Made by a program: the position numbers and the translations under genes. DNA of 64,000 nt, taken from the NCBI RefSeq assembly GCF_947497935.1, contig NZ_CANMIO010000005.1, positions 62,001 to 126,000 of the forward strand. The letters run 5' to 3'. The stretch comes from an uncultured Shewanella sp. Lineage in GTDB: Bacteria > Pseudomonadota > Gammaproteobacteria > Enterobacterales > Shewanellaceae. Of the stretch, positions 10,517-19,494 are shown piece after piece. The notes under the pieces were generated by a model that saw only the letters and a list, made by a program, of their open reading frames with translations, searched no databases and was not told the DNA's origin. Positions within the stretch are counted from its first letter, which is position 1, and every line of letters begins with the position of its first letter.

Positions 10517-10549
10517 AAAAGCCCGTTATCGCAAGATAACGGGCTTTTT
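10517..10549 (+). terminator. Terminator after tRNA-Ser
   Basis: AAAAGCCCGTTATC pairs with GATAACGGGCTTTT around a GCAA tetraloop, followed by T residues. It is one of the strongest stem-loops in the window. Confidence 0.92.
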
Positions 10550-10616
10550 GCTGTCTGCAATTTTAATTTTTACATTAGTTTACTAAAACGATAGTGCAGT
10601 TTGTATAACAGCTGTT

Positions 10617-11145
10617 ATTACCAATCAGTATAAGAATTTGATCTACTCAGAGCGATTTTTGGCAAACTAATTCAAGGCGAATAGCTGCAATAGTGGTTAC
10701 TCCCTTATAAAGCTATTCAACGCAGAAGTAGGCAGCCAAAAACCCGCCAGAATGGCGAGTTTTAGCGGTTCTGATGCAGTGACTCTTAATGAACAAGAGG
10801 GAGCTAAACCCTAGTTCAACGATGCTCTTCACTCGTTCCAAACCACATGGTCTTGTATGTTCCTGACATATATAAGACATTTCCTCCACTGACCCATAGG
10901 GATATGGGAAATGCCTTCAAAGCGTATGGAACGCTTAAGGCCTTGGAGGTCAGATGTGGTGAATGCCATTTATGCACGACTATATGGATATAGGAGGTAC
11001 GAGACTAAGGATGGTCGAAGGTAGAATAATGCAGGAGTTATTATCGAGAGTAACACAGGAGCAGTTACCGAGGGGCACTTAATTTCCTTGCCTTAGAACC
11101 GCTAAACTCTCGCTGAGCGACTATATGTTTATACTGATTGGTATT
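10617..11145. repeat. MITE-like non-coding element with terminal inverted repeats
   Basis: A 15-bp perfect inverted repeat, TACCAATCAGTATAA at 10619-10633 and its complement at 11129-11143, bounds about 530 bp without a gene. A second, inner inverted pair is GCGAGTTTTAGCGGTTCT at 10755-10772 and AGAACCGCTAAACTCTCGC at 11095-11113. Nested inverted ends and no coding capacity fit a non-autonomous transposable element. No clear target duplication was seen. The rest of the gap to 11349 holds nothing recognisable. Confidence 0.6.
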
Positions 11146-11349
11146 AGTCGCTACTACATTGCAAGTGGCACGATTAGAGTGGAGCTGGATTCAAGTGAGA
11201 AGGCATTAAAAACGATAGTTAGGGGGAAAGTAAATCTACAGTACAAGTTGGCGTACCGGTGAACTGTAGATTTAGTTGTCTGAGCTAAGGTATTAAGCTT
11301 AAGTGTGAGATCTTAACTTCTAGTGCCTAGTAGCGTCTAGTGCTTCGTT

Positions 11350-11988
11350 TTAGCGCTTAGCTGCATAATCGAAAAATTTTCTATGCATGGGGCCGGCGCT
11401 ATTGGCATTTACCTTGTTGAGATGCTTATGTTCCTTCCAGCAAGCGACCCTTCTGCCAATGTTTAGATGTGGAAACCGAGGGGCTCCCTCGAATGCCACA
11501 CCTAAAAAACCAAGTAGCTCGGCTAAACTGTCTTCATGACTGATGTCGATACAGATTAAATCATCTCGACCTGCAAAATAATCGAGTACTTGTTCTTTGT
11601 GCTGTAAGTAACAGCTTTCAAGGTGTGCAGCGTCATCGGGGATCGCTGTACTAGTTAATTTAAAAGTCTCGTTAAAACTGCGTTTAAGAACCGGGTTAAA
11701 TATTCCAGTCTTAGGATCTAGATCTGCTTTCATCTTGTTGATTAGCATCTGCATTGAGGGGATCCATAGAGCTAGCTCTCGCTCTAGATAAACGAATTTA
11801 GCATTGGGGAACAGCTTGTCTAATTGCTTATAATCGTTAAAGCAGGGAGCATCAGAGACAATATCGGCTAGGTGGAATGCCTGTTGAGTGTAGGCTGTAT
11901 GGGCAACCTTAAAACCATAATCTAACATCGCTACGCTAATACTGGTGGTGCCAGTTCGTGGTAGCCCAATGATAAAAACTTTATTCAT
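11350..11988 (-). CDS. Sulfotransferase-family protein
   Basis: The N-terminus MNKVFIIGLPRTGTTS has the 5'-phosphosulfate-binding loop of the sulfotransferase P-loop family. A later segment, KFVYLERELALWIPSM, resembles the 3'-phosphate-binding region. About 212 residues from the ATG at 11988; the frame extends to a Met at 12012, so the start is uncertain and neither candidate has a strong RBS. The acceptor substrate cannot be read from the sequence. It lies alone between the MITE-like element and cls on the same strand, with no PAPS synthesis genes nearby. Confidence 0.75.
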   Translation of the reverse strand: MNKVFIIGLPRTGTTSISVAMLDYGFKVAHTAYTQQAFHLADIVSDAPCFNDYKQLDKLFPNAKFVYLERELALWIPSMQMLINKMKADLDPKTGIFNPVLKRSFNETFKLTSTAIPDDAAHLESCYLQHKEQVLDYFAGRDDLICIDISHEDSLAELLGFLGVAFEGAPRFPHLNIGRRVACWKEHKHLNKVNANSAGPMHRKFFDYAAKR

Positions 11989-12174
11989 AACAATCCAATT
12001 ATAGTAATGCATTTCTAGCTAACAGGACTGAAACTGCTCAGTTGTGCTAGAGGTTATCGGCTCTGGTTTAACCACCAAACTCATTTTGTCTAACTCATTG
12101 CGCTAAACGCTTCGATAAACTTGGTGGACAAGAGAGCTGATGTAAAAAATTAAAGATAAATAGGCATATAAAAG

Positions 12175-13632
12175 CTAGAGTAAAGGGCTGAATAAATAGA
12201 AAATGCGTTCGGCCCCACGACTGGCTATTGAGCGTTTCCGCCACTGCTCGGAGCAGATCTTATCCGCGTTTTTAAGGTATTCTTGCTGTACCTGCTCAAG
12301 CTTTTCGGTAAAACCAAGATTATCGACCGCAAGGGTTACTTCGAAGTTGAGCCATAAGCTGCGCATGTCCCAGTTAACGGTGCCAATTAAGCAATGATTA
12401 CTGTCGATGACAACGGATTTGGTATGCAGCAGACCGCCTTTAAAGCGATGAATATTAACGCCAGCTTCTAAAAGTTCACTAAAAAACGCTCGACTTGCCC
12501 ATTCAACCATTAATGAATCATTCTTATCTGGCACGATGATATCGACTTTGACGTTGCGTTGCGCAGCAATGATCAGCGCCATATGCAGGTTGTCACTTGG
12601 CACAAAGTAGGGGGTCGTGATGACGATACTTTTTGACGCTTGGTAAATACTTTGCAATAGGACTCGATGGATCACCTCTTCGCGCATACCCGGTCCTGAA
12701 GGAATGACCTGAACCAAGTCAGTGATCTCTGAGTCCTCATGAGATAAGCATTTAGGTTGTTCGGGTAGAAAACGCTCATTGGTTTCGACTTCCCAGTCCC
12801 AGGCATGGATGCTATTCAGCACAGGGACAGAAGTACCTGTGATCCGAACCATCACATCAATCCATTCTCCGACGCCAGCGTCTTGATTAAAATACTTAGG
12901 GTCGACTAGGTTCATTGATCCGGTATAGCCAATTTGATTATCGATGACGACGATTTTTCTATGAAGCCTAAGATCTAATCTTCTAAAGAACATACGAATA
13001 GGAGACACTTCGAGGGCGCTAATCACTTGAATGCCGCTTTTTTTCATTAATTTTGGCCAATGGCTCTTGAAGAAATGTCTGCTACCCGCAGCATCCAGCA
13101 ATAACCGAACTTTTACCCCTCTAGCGGCACTATTAATTAGAGCGTTAGCCACATCATCGGCACGCCCGCCAGGATGCCAGATATAGAATTCGAGTAGAAT
13201 CGTTTCACTCGCCTGGTTGATATCTTCAATTAGCTTATCTAAGATTTCATAAGTTTCACTGCATAGCGTGAGGTGGTTATCGGCGAGTGCGGGGATCCCT
13301 ACTTGTTTCTCACAAATGGCACTTATCGACTGCCCATATAGACTGGCGACATGTGGGCGATATTGTCGGTATTCATAGAGTTTTTTAAACCACTCACCGT
13401 AGGGTTTAAACATCAGCTCTGCACGAACCGCTCTTTTCTTACCTAAATTTAACTCACCAAACAGCAGGTAGGCGAACGCACCACCTAATGGCACGATATA
13501 AATAATCATTAGCCAGGCTAAAGACACGCCAATAGAACGCCGCTTTGCTACTACGCGAATACTAATACCTGCAATAATAAGCCAGTAGAAAAACACGCCA
13601 GCTATGGTTAGTAGCTGATAAAATTCATACAT
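12175..13632 (-). CDS. cls: Cardiolipin synthase
   Basis: Membrane phospholipase-D-type enzyme that condenses phosphatidylglycerol to cardiolipin. The 485 residues have two N-terminal transmembrane helices (about 5-30 and 38-58). Two HKD catalytic motifs are visible: LHRKIVVIDNQIGYTGSMN and LHTKSVVIDSNHCLIGTVN. The PLDNc-type N-terminal segment LAWLMIIYIVPLGGAFAYL matches the ClsA branch rather than ClsB or ClsC. It is probably monocistronic. Confidence 0.93.
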   Translation of the reverse strand: MYEFYQLLTIAGVFFYWLIIAGISIRVVAKRRSIGVSLAWLMIIYIVPLGGAFAYLLFGELNLGKKRAVRAELMFKPYGEWFKKLYEYRQYRPHVASLYGQSISAICEKQVGIPALADNHLTLCSETYEILDKLIEDINQASETILLEFYIWHPGGRADDVANALINSAARGVKVRLLLDAAGSRHFFKSHWPKLMKKSGIQVISALEVSPIRMFFRRLDLRLHRKIVVIDNQIGYTGSMNLVDPKYFNQDAGVGEWIDVMVRITGTSVPVLNSIHAWDWEVETNERFLPEQPKCLSHEDSEITDLVQVIPSGPGMREEVIHRVLLQSIYQASKSIVITTPYFVPSDNLHMALIIAAQRNVKVDIIVPDKNDSLMVEWASRAFFSELLEAGVNIHRFKGGLLHTKSVVIDSNHCLIGTVNWDMRSLWLNFEVTLAVDNLGFTEKLEQVQQEYLKNADKICSEQWRKRSIASRGAERIFYLFSPLL

Positions 13633-13792
13633 ATTGTGTTTGATAGTCTTACCTTTAGTCGCATAAATCAGGCGCTAAGCGATGATTTAAGCTAACTAAC
13701 CTCTTAATTGAATGATTATGTGACTAACACTAAGAAGCTATTATAATGAAAAGATTACTTTAAATCTAAGTACAGAGTTGAATAAGTCCATT

Positions 13793-14656
13793 ATGGCAAA
13801 AATTATCCGAAAGCTTATATTTTTGACGCTTATTGCAGGCCTAGCGGTTGTTATTTACGTGTATGACGCTTCGGTTATCCCTACCGAAGATATACTGGTG
13901 ACAAACAAGATTGGTCCGAGCCCGGCTGTTCAGTGTATTAGCCAACCCGCAAAAGGTGCCCTCGATAGGTATGGGAAACTCGATGTAACAACTTGGAATC
14001 TTTATAAGCAAAAAAATGACGGATGGGATGAAACGTTAAAGCAGCTTGCTGAGCGTTCTGATTTACTTTTACTGCAAGAGGCTCAGTTAACTCCAGAGCT
14101 AAAATCATTCGTTGAATCTCAAGAGTTATCCATGTTGCTTGCTAAAGCATTCAGTTTTGATAATGAGCCCATTGGAGTGATGAATCTAACACGAGAGTCT
14201 GCGACGAGTAGCTGTGTTTTTAGAAAAGCTGAGCCTTACATTAATTACCCCAAGTCGATGTTGATCTCTTATTACTCTTTATCCGATAACAGCCAATTGT
14301 TGGTCGCTAACATTCATAGTATCAACTTTACTTTCGGCTTAGAGGATTATCTGGCTCAGTTACGTATTGTGGAAGAAGCCATCAAGGGTCATCAAGGGCC
14401 AGTTATTTTCGCTGGCGACATGAATACTTGGAGCGATGAACGCTTTAACTCTGTTAAGCAACTCGCTAAGCGCTCAGGTCTAATTGAGGCCATACCAAAT
14501 GTAGACTCTAGAACTCGTGTCCTAGGCCATAATCTTGATCATATCTTTTACAGGGATTTAGAATTAGTTAAGGCTGAATCTATTATCACATCGAGTTCAG
14601 ATCACAACCCGGTCAAAGCCTATTTTCGTTTAGAAAAGAACCGCCCGTTAACATAA
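13793..14656 (+). CDS. Endonuclease/exonuclease/phosphatase-family protein, membrane anchored
   Basis: An EEP-fold metal-dependent phosphoesterase of 287 residues from the ATG at 13793; the frame also has an upstream TTG at 13778. A hydrophobic helix at residues about 6-26 suggests a signal anchor, so the domain would be periplasmic. Catalytic signatures run in order: TTWNLYK, LLLLQEAQ (Mg-binding Glu), VANIHSINF, VIFAGDMNTW, and the terminal SSDHNPV with catalytic Asp-His. The substrate is unknown; the family covers DNA, phosphoinositide and sphingomyelin hydrolases. It precedes the RecQ-like gene with a 74-bp gap and may be co-transcribed with it. Confidence 0.8.
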   Translation: MAKIIRKLIFLTLIAGLAVVIYVYDASVIPTEDILVTNKIGPSPAVQCISQPAKGALDRYGKLDVTTWNLYKQKNDGWDETLKQLAERSDLLLLQEAQLTPELKSFVESQELSMLLAKAFSFDNEPIGVMNLTRESATSSCVFRKAEPYINYPKSMLISYYSLSDNSQLLVANIHSINFTFGLEDYLAQLRIVEEAIKGHQGPVIFAGDMNTWSDERFNSVKQLAKRSGLIEAIPNVDSRTRVLGHNLDHIFYRDLELVKAESIITSSSDHNPVKAYFRLEKNRPLT

Positions 14657-14730
14657 TTAGTTCGGTAAATTCATGCCGTTCTCAATTTTTAGCACACCAT
14701 TTTAGCACGCCAGATTACACAGGAATTTAT

Positions 14731-16659
14731 ATGGATAACGCGCATGCGTTGCTTAGCCAATATTTTGGTTTTCAGCAGTTTCGTGAAGGGCAGGAAGAAG
14801 TCGTCCAAAACATTTTAAATGGTCACAGCGCTGCGGCTATTTTCCCAACGGGCTCAGGTAAGTCCCTTTGTTACCAGTTACCGGCCTTAGCCTTGCCTCA
14901 CTTAACCTTAGTCGTCTCGCCACTGCTCGCCTTGATGGATGATCAGTTGCAGTTTTTAAATAAAAAAGGGATTGAAGCCGCATCTATCGATTCTACTCAG
15001 ACCAATGAACAGGCGAGTGCGGTAATTGAAGGAGTGACCTCTGGGCATATTAAGATTTTAATGATCTCTGTAGAGCGTCTAAATAATGAACGCTTTAGAC
15101 GGTTTATCTCATCAGTACCTATTTCGATGCTTGTCATCGATGAGGCCCACTGTATTTCTGAGTGGGGGCATAACTTCAGACCCGACTATCTCAAACTCCC
15201 AGCTTATCAGAGACAACTGCAGATCCCCCAAGTTCTGCTACTAACAGCAACAGCAACCCCTAAGGTGATAGAGGATATGGGGAAGAAGTTCGGCATCGCA
15301 GAGCAATGCGTTACCTTAACGGGTTTTTATCGACCGAATTTAAATCTTCAAGCATTAGGGATCCCATCTTCAGATAAGCTCAATTACCTCAACGATTGGC
15401 TTTCCGCAAGAAAAGAACAAAGCGGCATTGTTTACGTGACATTACAGCAAACGGCTGAGTTTATCGCAGATGCATTGGTTAAGAAGGGCTTCTCTGCTCT
15501 TGCATATCATGCTGGGATGGACAGTGATAAGAGAAAATCGATTCAATCACAGTTCATGGCTGGCGACGTTCCAATCATCGTTGCCACCATCGCGTTTGGA
15601 ATGGGAATTGATAAGAGTGATATTCGCTTTGTCGCGCATTACGATCTCCCTAAGTCCATAGAGAACTACGCTCAAGAGATTGGTCGTGCTGGACGAGATG
15701 GTTTTAGTTCTGACTGCCTAGTATTAGCTAATAGAGATAACCTGAATGTGTTGGAAAACTTTGTATATGGTGACACACCAGAGTTAAGCGCGATTGAACA
15801 TGTTATCGATGAAATAAAGCGCGAAGCTCAAACCAGTACAGTATGGGAAGTGATGCTTAACCCTTTGTCTAGTGCATCCAATATTCGCATTTTGAGCTTA
15901 AAGACGCTACTTGTGTACTTAGAGATGTTACGGGTCATCAAGCCAAAATACAGTTATTTCGCCGAATATCGTTTTAAGCTCTTGTGTCCAATAGAGCAAA
16001 TTTTAGAAAAGTTCGATCCCGATAGACAGGTCTTTATCAATGCGGTGCTTGATAGCTCTCAAAAAGCTAAACTTTGGTATAGCGCCAACTTTGAGGCATT
16101 GGAGCAAAAAATCCCTAGTAGCCGAGACAGAGCGATAAAAGCGTTAGATTACCTGCATCAAAAACAGCTTATCGAATTACAAAGTAAACAGTTAACCCAA
16201 GTTTATGAAATCTTGAGCGCCAATATAGATGACTCTTTATCTTCCAGACTTTTTAATCGTTTTAGTCTCAAAGAGCAAAGCGAAATTACCCGTATTAATC
16301 AGCTGGTGGATTTTTTTGATAGTGAGACCTGCTTAAGTTTGCAATTAGCTCAATACTTTGCTGATCCTCGCTTAAGCGAACCATGCGGACACTGCAGTGT
16401 ATGCAATGGTTTGAGTGCCAAATTACCCGTCGCCGCAGCGTTAAAACCTTTGAGTGAGTTCGACTTTGATGGGAACTGCCATGATGCGATAAATAAGCTT
16501 GGGGTACATGTGAGCCCGGTTTTACTGACGAGATTTCTGTGTGGATTAACTACTCCCATGTTTACCAAGTTAAAAATGCGACAACTTAAAGCTTTTGGGA
16601 AATTTGAGCATTATCGCTTTGCGGATATCTTGTCGTGGACTCAAAGCCACTTGAAATAA
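14731..16659 (+). CDS. RecQ-family ATP-dependent DNA helicase
   Basis: 3'-5' DNA helicase of 642 residues. The helicase motifs are clear: motif 0 FGFQQFREGQEE, Walker A PTGSGKS, DEAHCISEWGHNFRP, LLTATATP, and motif VI QEIGRAGRDG. A zinc cluster is suggested by EPCGHCSVC near residue 552. The C-terminal region lacks an obvious canonical HRDC domain and the sequence departs from standard RecQ in several places. It may therefore be a second, divergent RecQ-type paralogue rather than RecQ itself, so no symbol is given. Confidence 0.85.
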   Translation: MDNAHALLSQYFGFQQFREGQEEVVQNILNGHSAAAIFPTGSGKSLCYQLPALALPHLTLVVSPLLALMDDQLQFLNKKGIEAASIDSTQTNEQASAVIEGVTSGHIKILMISVERLNNERFRRFISSVPISMLVIDEAHCISEWGHNFRPDYLKLPAYQRQLQIPQVLLLTATATPKVIEDMGKKFGIAEQCVTLTGFYRPNLNLQALGIPSSDKLNYLNDWLSARKEQSGIVYVTLQQTAEFIADALVKKGFSALAYHAGMDSDKRKSIQSQFMAGDVPIIVATIAFGMGIDKSDIRFVAHYDLPKSIENYAQEIGRAGRDGFSSDCLVLANRDNLNVLENFVYGDTPELSAIEHVIDEIKREAQTSTVWEVMLNPLSSASNIRILSLKTLLVYLEMLRVIKPKYSYFAEYRFKLLCPIEQILEKFDPDRQVFINAVLDSSQKAKLWYSANFEALEQKIPSSRDRAIKALDYLHQKQLIELQSKQLTQVYEILSANIDDSLSSRLFNRFSLKEQSEITRINQLVDFFDSETCLSLQLAQYFADPRLSEPCGHCSVCNGLSAKLPVAAALKPLSEFDFDGNCHDAINKLGVHVSPVLLTRFLCGLTTPMFTKLKMRQLKAFGKFEHYRFADILSWTQSHLK

Positions 16660-16672
16660 TAGAGAATAATTC

Positions 16673-16754
16673 AGCCCTCCTTAATGTAACAAAGCTTGTC
16701 GATTTAAGCATAGTTACTGAAAAAGTAACCAGAACATGATTTACTGGGAGGGCT
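16673..16754 (+). other. Nested inverted repeats in the leader of the DUF885 gene
   Basis: AGCCCTCC at 16673-16680 is complementary to GGAGGGCT at 16747-16754. A small hairpin GTTACT / AGTAAC sits inside. The structure lies between the RecQ-like stop and the next start. It could be a terminator with a large loop or a structured 5' leader. Confidence 0.4.
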
Positions 16755-16800
16755 TTAAAAGTGGCAAAGACCACGAACTAACAAATTAAGGGATCACAAT

Positions 16801-18573
16801 ATGAAAAGAGCCGCGTTGCCATTGGCGATAGCGCTTTCTCTGGTAGGCCTTACAGCTTGCCAAAGTCAGCAAACAGCAGAACCCGTAGCGGTCGAAATTA
16901 CAGATCAAAATCTAGCTTTTGGCCAATTTAGCACTAATTTTATCGATGCCTTGTGGATTGAATCACCAACTTGGGCTCTATACAGTGGTTTTCACAAGTA
17001 TGATGGTGTCTTAAAAGTACCTAACGCTGAAACGCGGCAGGCGACGCTCGCTTTTGTACAAACTCAAGAGCAACAATTAGCAAAGTTCGATCCTAAGTCA
17101 ATGACCCCTGCTATGTTGACCGACTATCGATTGATAGAAAATCTATTGGCCGAGATGAAGTGGAACATAGAGACCTTCAAATCATGGCAATGGGATCCAT
17201 CTCGGTACAATGTTTCCGGTGGCTTTGCTCAGATAATTAATGAAGACTTTGCTCCCTTGGACGAACGTCTTCGTTCAGTGATATCGAGAATGGAAAATGT
17301 GCCCGCTTATTATGCAGCAGCTCGTGACAACATTCAGGATCCCACCCTAGAGCACACACAACTTGCCATAATGCAAAATGAGGGCGCGTTCTCAGTGTTC
17401 TCTAATGAATTACTCGATCAGGCGATTAAATCGGGTTTAACCAATCAAGAAAAAGCGCTATTTGCCAATCGTTTTAATAAGGCGACAATTGCGATCAACG
17501 AGCATCTCGACTGGTTAAGGTCTTTAGAGTCAAAACTAGCCAAGCAAGGGTCGCGAAGTTTCCGTATAGGAGCTGAGCTTTATGAGCAAAAATTCGCCTA
17601 TGATATTCAGGCGGGTATGTCAGGCAAAGCCCTTTACGAAAAAGCGGTAAATGATAAAAACCGAGTCCAAGCCGAAATGGCAAAGATAACCGCAAAAATC
17701 TGGGATAAGTATTTTGATACGCCACAGCCTAAAGATGACAAGGTCGCAATAAAAGCGCTTATCGATAAGCTATCAGCTAAGCATGTTGAACGGGAAGATT
17801 TTGTTGATGAGGTTCGAGCGCAGATCCCTGAACTCGTGGCATTCGTTAATGAGAAAAACCTAGTGACCCTGGATCCCAATAAGCCTTTGGTTGTGCGTGA
17901 GACGCCAGCTTATATGCGAGGTTACGCCGGGGCATCGATCAGCGCACCTGGACCATATGAAAAATCAGGAAACACTTACTATAACGTCACTCCACTCGAT
18001 AACATGAGTCGTGATTCTGCAGAGAGTTACTTGCGTGAATACAATCATTGGATCCTACAAGTACTTAATATCCATGAAGCCATTCCAGGTCATTACACTC
18101 AGCTTGTTTATTCAAATGAGTCTCCAAGCCTTATCAAGAGTTTATTTGGTAATGGCGCCATGGTTGAAGGTTGGGCAGTTTACACCGAGCGTATGATGCT
18201 TGAAGAAGGTTATGGGGATTTCGAGCCGGAAATGTGGCTCATGTACTACAAGTGGAATTTACGCGTTATCTGTAACACTATTCTTGATTACAGCATACAA
18301 GTTAATGGTATGACTGAACCACAGGCATTAGACTTGATGATGAATGAAGCTTTTCAGCAGCGAGCCGAAGCCGAAGGTAAATGGCGTAGAGCAACCTTGA
18401 GCCAGGTTCAATTAACCAGCTATTATTCAGGCTATCGTGAGATCTATGACTTTAGAGAAGAGTATAAGACACTGAAGGGTGATGATTTCAATTTGAAGGC
18501 CTTCCATGAAGAGTTTTTAAGTTACGGCAGTGCTCCTGTTAAATATATCCGCGAGCTAATGCTAAGCAAGTAA
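16801..18573 (+). CDS. DUF885-family lipoprotein, putative metallopeptidase
   Basis: 590 residues. The N-terminus has a lipoprotein signal with the lipobox LTAC (Cys20), so the mature protein is membrane-tethered on the periplasmic side or in the outer membrane. The DUF885 signature IHEAIPGHYTQL near residue 424 resembles a zinc-binding HExxH-type helix. VEGWAVYTERMM and the C-terminal segment with FREEY also match the family. Function is uncharacterised; peptidase activity is inference from the motif. RBS AAGGGA. A terminator follows. Confidence 0.85.
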   Translation: MKRAALPLAIALSLVGLTACQSQQTAEPVAVEITDQNLAFGQFSTNFIDALWIESPTWALYSGFHKYDGVLKVPNAETRQATLAFVQTQEQQLAKFDPKSMTPAMLTDYRLIENLLAEMKWNIETFKSWQWDPSRYNVSGGFAQIINEDFAPLDERLRSVISRMENVPAYYAAARDNIQDPTLEHTQLAIMQNEGAFSVFSNELLDQAIKSGLTNQEKALFANRFNKATIAINEHLDWLRSLESKLAKQGSRSFRIGAELYEQKFAYDIQAGMSGKALYEKAVNDKNRVQAEMAKITAKIWDKYFDTPQPKDDKVAIKALIDKLSAKHVEREDFVDEVRAQIPELVAFVNEKNLVTLDPNKPLVVRETPAYMRGYAGASISAPGPYEKSGNTYYNVTPLDNMSRDSAESYLREYNHWILQVLNIHEAIPGHYTQLVYSNESPSLIKSLFGNGAMVEGWAVYTERMMLEEGYGDFEPEMWLMYYKWNLRVICNTILDYSIQVNGMTEPQALDLMMNEAFQQRAEAEGKWRRATLSQVQLTSYYSGYREIYDFREEYKTLKGDDFNLKAFHEEFLSYGSAPVKYIRELMLSK

Positions 18574-18594
18574 TCATCTGTTCAATTGATAGAG

Positions 18595-18625
18595 GGCCAG
18601 TTTGTTATCGCAGCTGGCCTTTTTT
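18595..18625 (+). terminator. Terminator after the DUF885 gene
   Basis: Stem GGCCAG / CTGGCC with a 13-base loop and a T6 tail. Confidence 0.75.
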
Positions 18626-18737
18626 GCCTTCTTTCGATTAGAGTCTTTTTGATAAGTCGATTGTTATAAGTGACTAGCTTAATTGTTTTATTTAATGTAA
18701 TCTTAATGCGAATTATTCGTATTTGAGTTGTTAGGTA

Positions 18738-19421
18738 ATGAAACACATTTTGCTGGTGGATAACGGTTCTACTATTATAGGGAAATTGGCCCAGCTTCTT
18801 GCAGGACAAGATTTCACTGTAACCCTCGCAAACAACTTTGATGAACAAAGCCTTAAAGAGGCGTCTATCTATGCAGATCTAACTTTATTATTCCTTAATA
18901 TGTCAGTTATATCGGATATCGAGCGTGCTTTATTAAAGCAGACAAGGACGCCGGTCATCATATTATCGGATTCAAATTCTGAAGAAGACAGGATCCAGGC
19001 CTATGAGTTTGGTGCCGATGACTATTTAATACAGCCTTGTAGTGAACGTGAGCTATTGGTTCGGATCAACGCCATGGGCCGTAGAATGCAAAGCAAGAAA
19101 AACCAGCCTGAGCTAGATAATGTTAAGACTGAAGATATTGGTTTCGATGAAAGACTATTCACCATATCAATTTCTAAGAAAGCGGTTGTTTTCACTCAAA
19201 CTGAATTTAGGTTGTTCAAATATCTGTTCGAGAGAAAAGGTCAAGTGGTAACAAAACAGGAGTTACAACTTCGTATATTGGAGAAAGAGCTTGGAAAATT
19301 CGATCGCAATCTTGATATGCATATCAGTAACACCCGGCGTAAACTGTTTGAAAAGCAATTACCTAAAACGCTAATTAATACCGTTAGGGGGAAGGGCTAC
19401 AGTTTTACCTCGATAGCTTGA
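18738..19421 (+). CDS. OmpR-type response regulator with degenerate receiver
   Basis: 227 residues: a receiver domain at 1-115 and an OmpR/PhoB winged helix at about 130-225 (FTQTEFRLFKYLFERKGQVV, NLDMHISNTRRKL, INTVRGKGYSF). The phosphorylation apparatus is missing. Where an active receiver has LLDLMLP, this protein has LLFLNMS, so the acceptor aspartate is replaced. The conserved lysine of YLTKPF is glutamine in YLIQPC, and only one acidic residue remains in LLVDNGS. It is therefore probably an atypical, phosphorylation-independent regulator. No sensor kinase gene is adjacent. Confidence 0.88.
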   Translation: MKHILLVDNGSTIIGKLAQLLAGQDFTVTLANNFDEQSLKEASIYADLTLLFLNMSVISDIERALLKQTRTPVIILSDSNSEEDRIQAYEFGADDYLIQPCSERELLVRINAMGRRMQSKKNQPELDNVKTEDIGFDERLFTISISKKAVVFTQTEFRLFKYLFERKGQVVTKQELQLRILEKELGKFDRNLDMHISNTRRKLFEKQLPKTLINTVRGKGYSFTSIA

Positions 19422-19440
19422 GTTATTAGCATTAGAACAA

Positions 19441-19465
19441 AAAAGGGAGCCATAGGCTCCCTTTT
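19441..19465. terminator. Bidirectional terminator between response regulator and ald
   Basis: AAAAGGGAGCC / GGCTCCCTTTT around an ATA loop, between convergent genes. Confidence 0.85.
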
Positions 19466-19494
19466 AAATATAAGTCGTTTTACTTAAGTACGAT

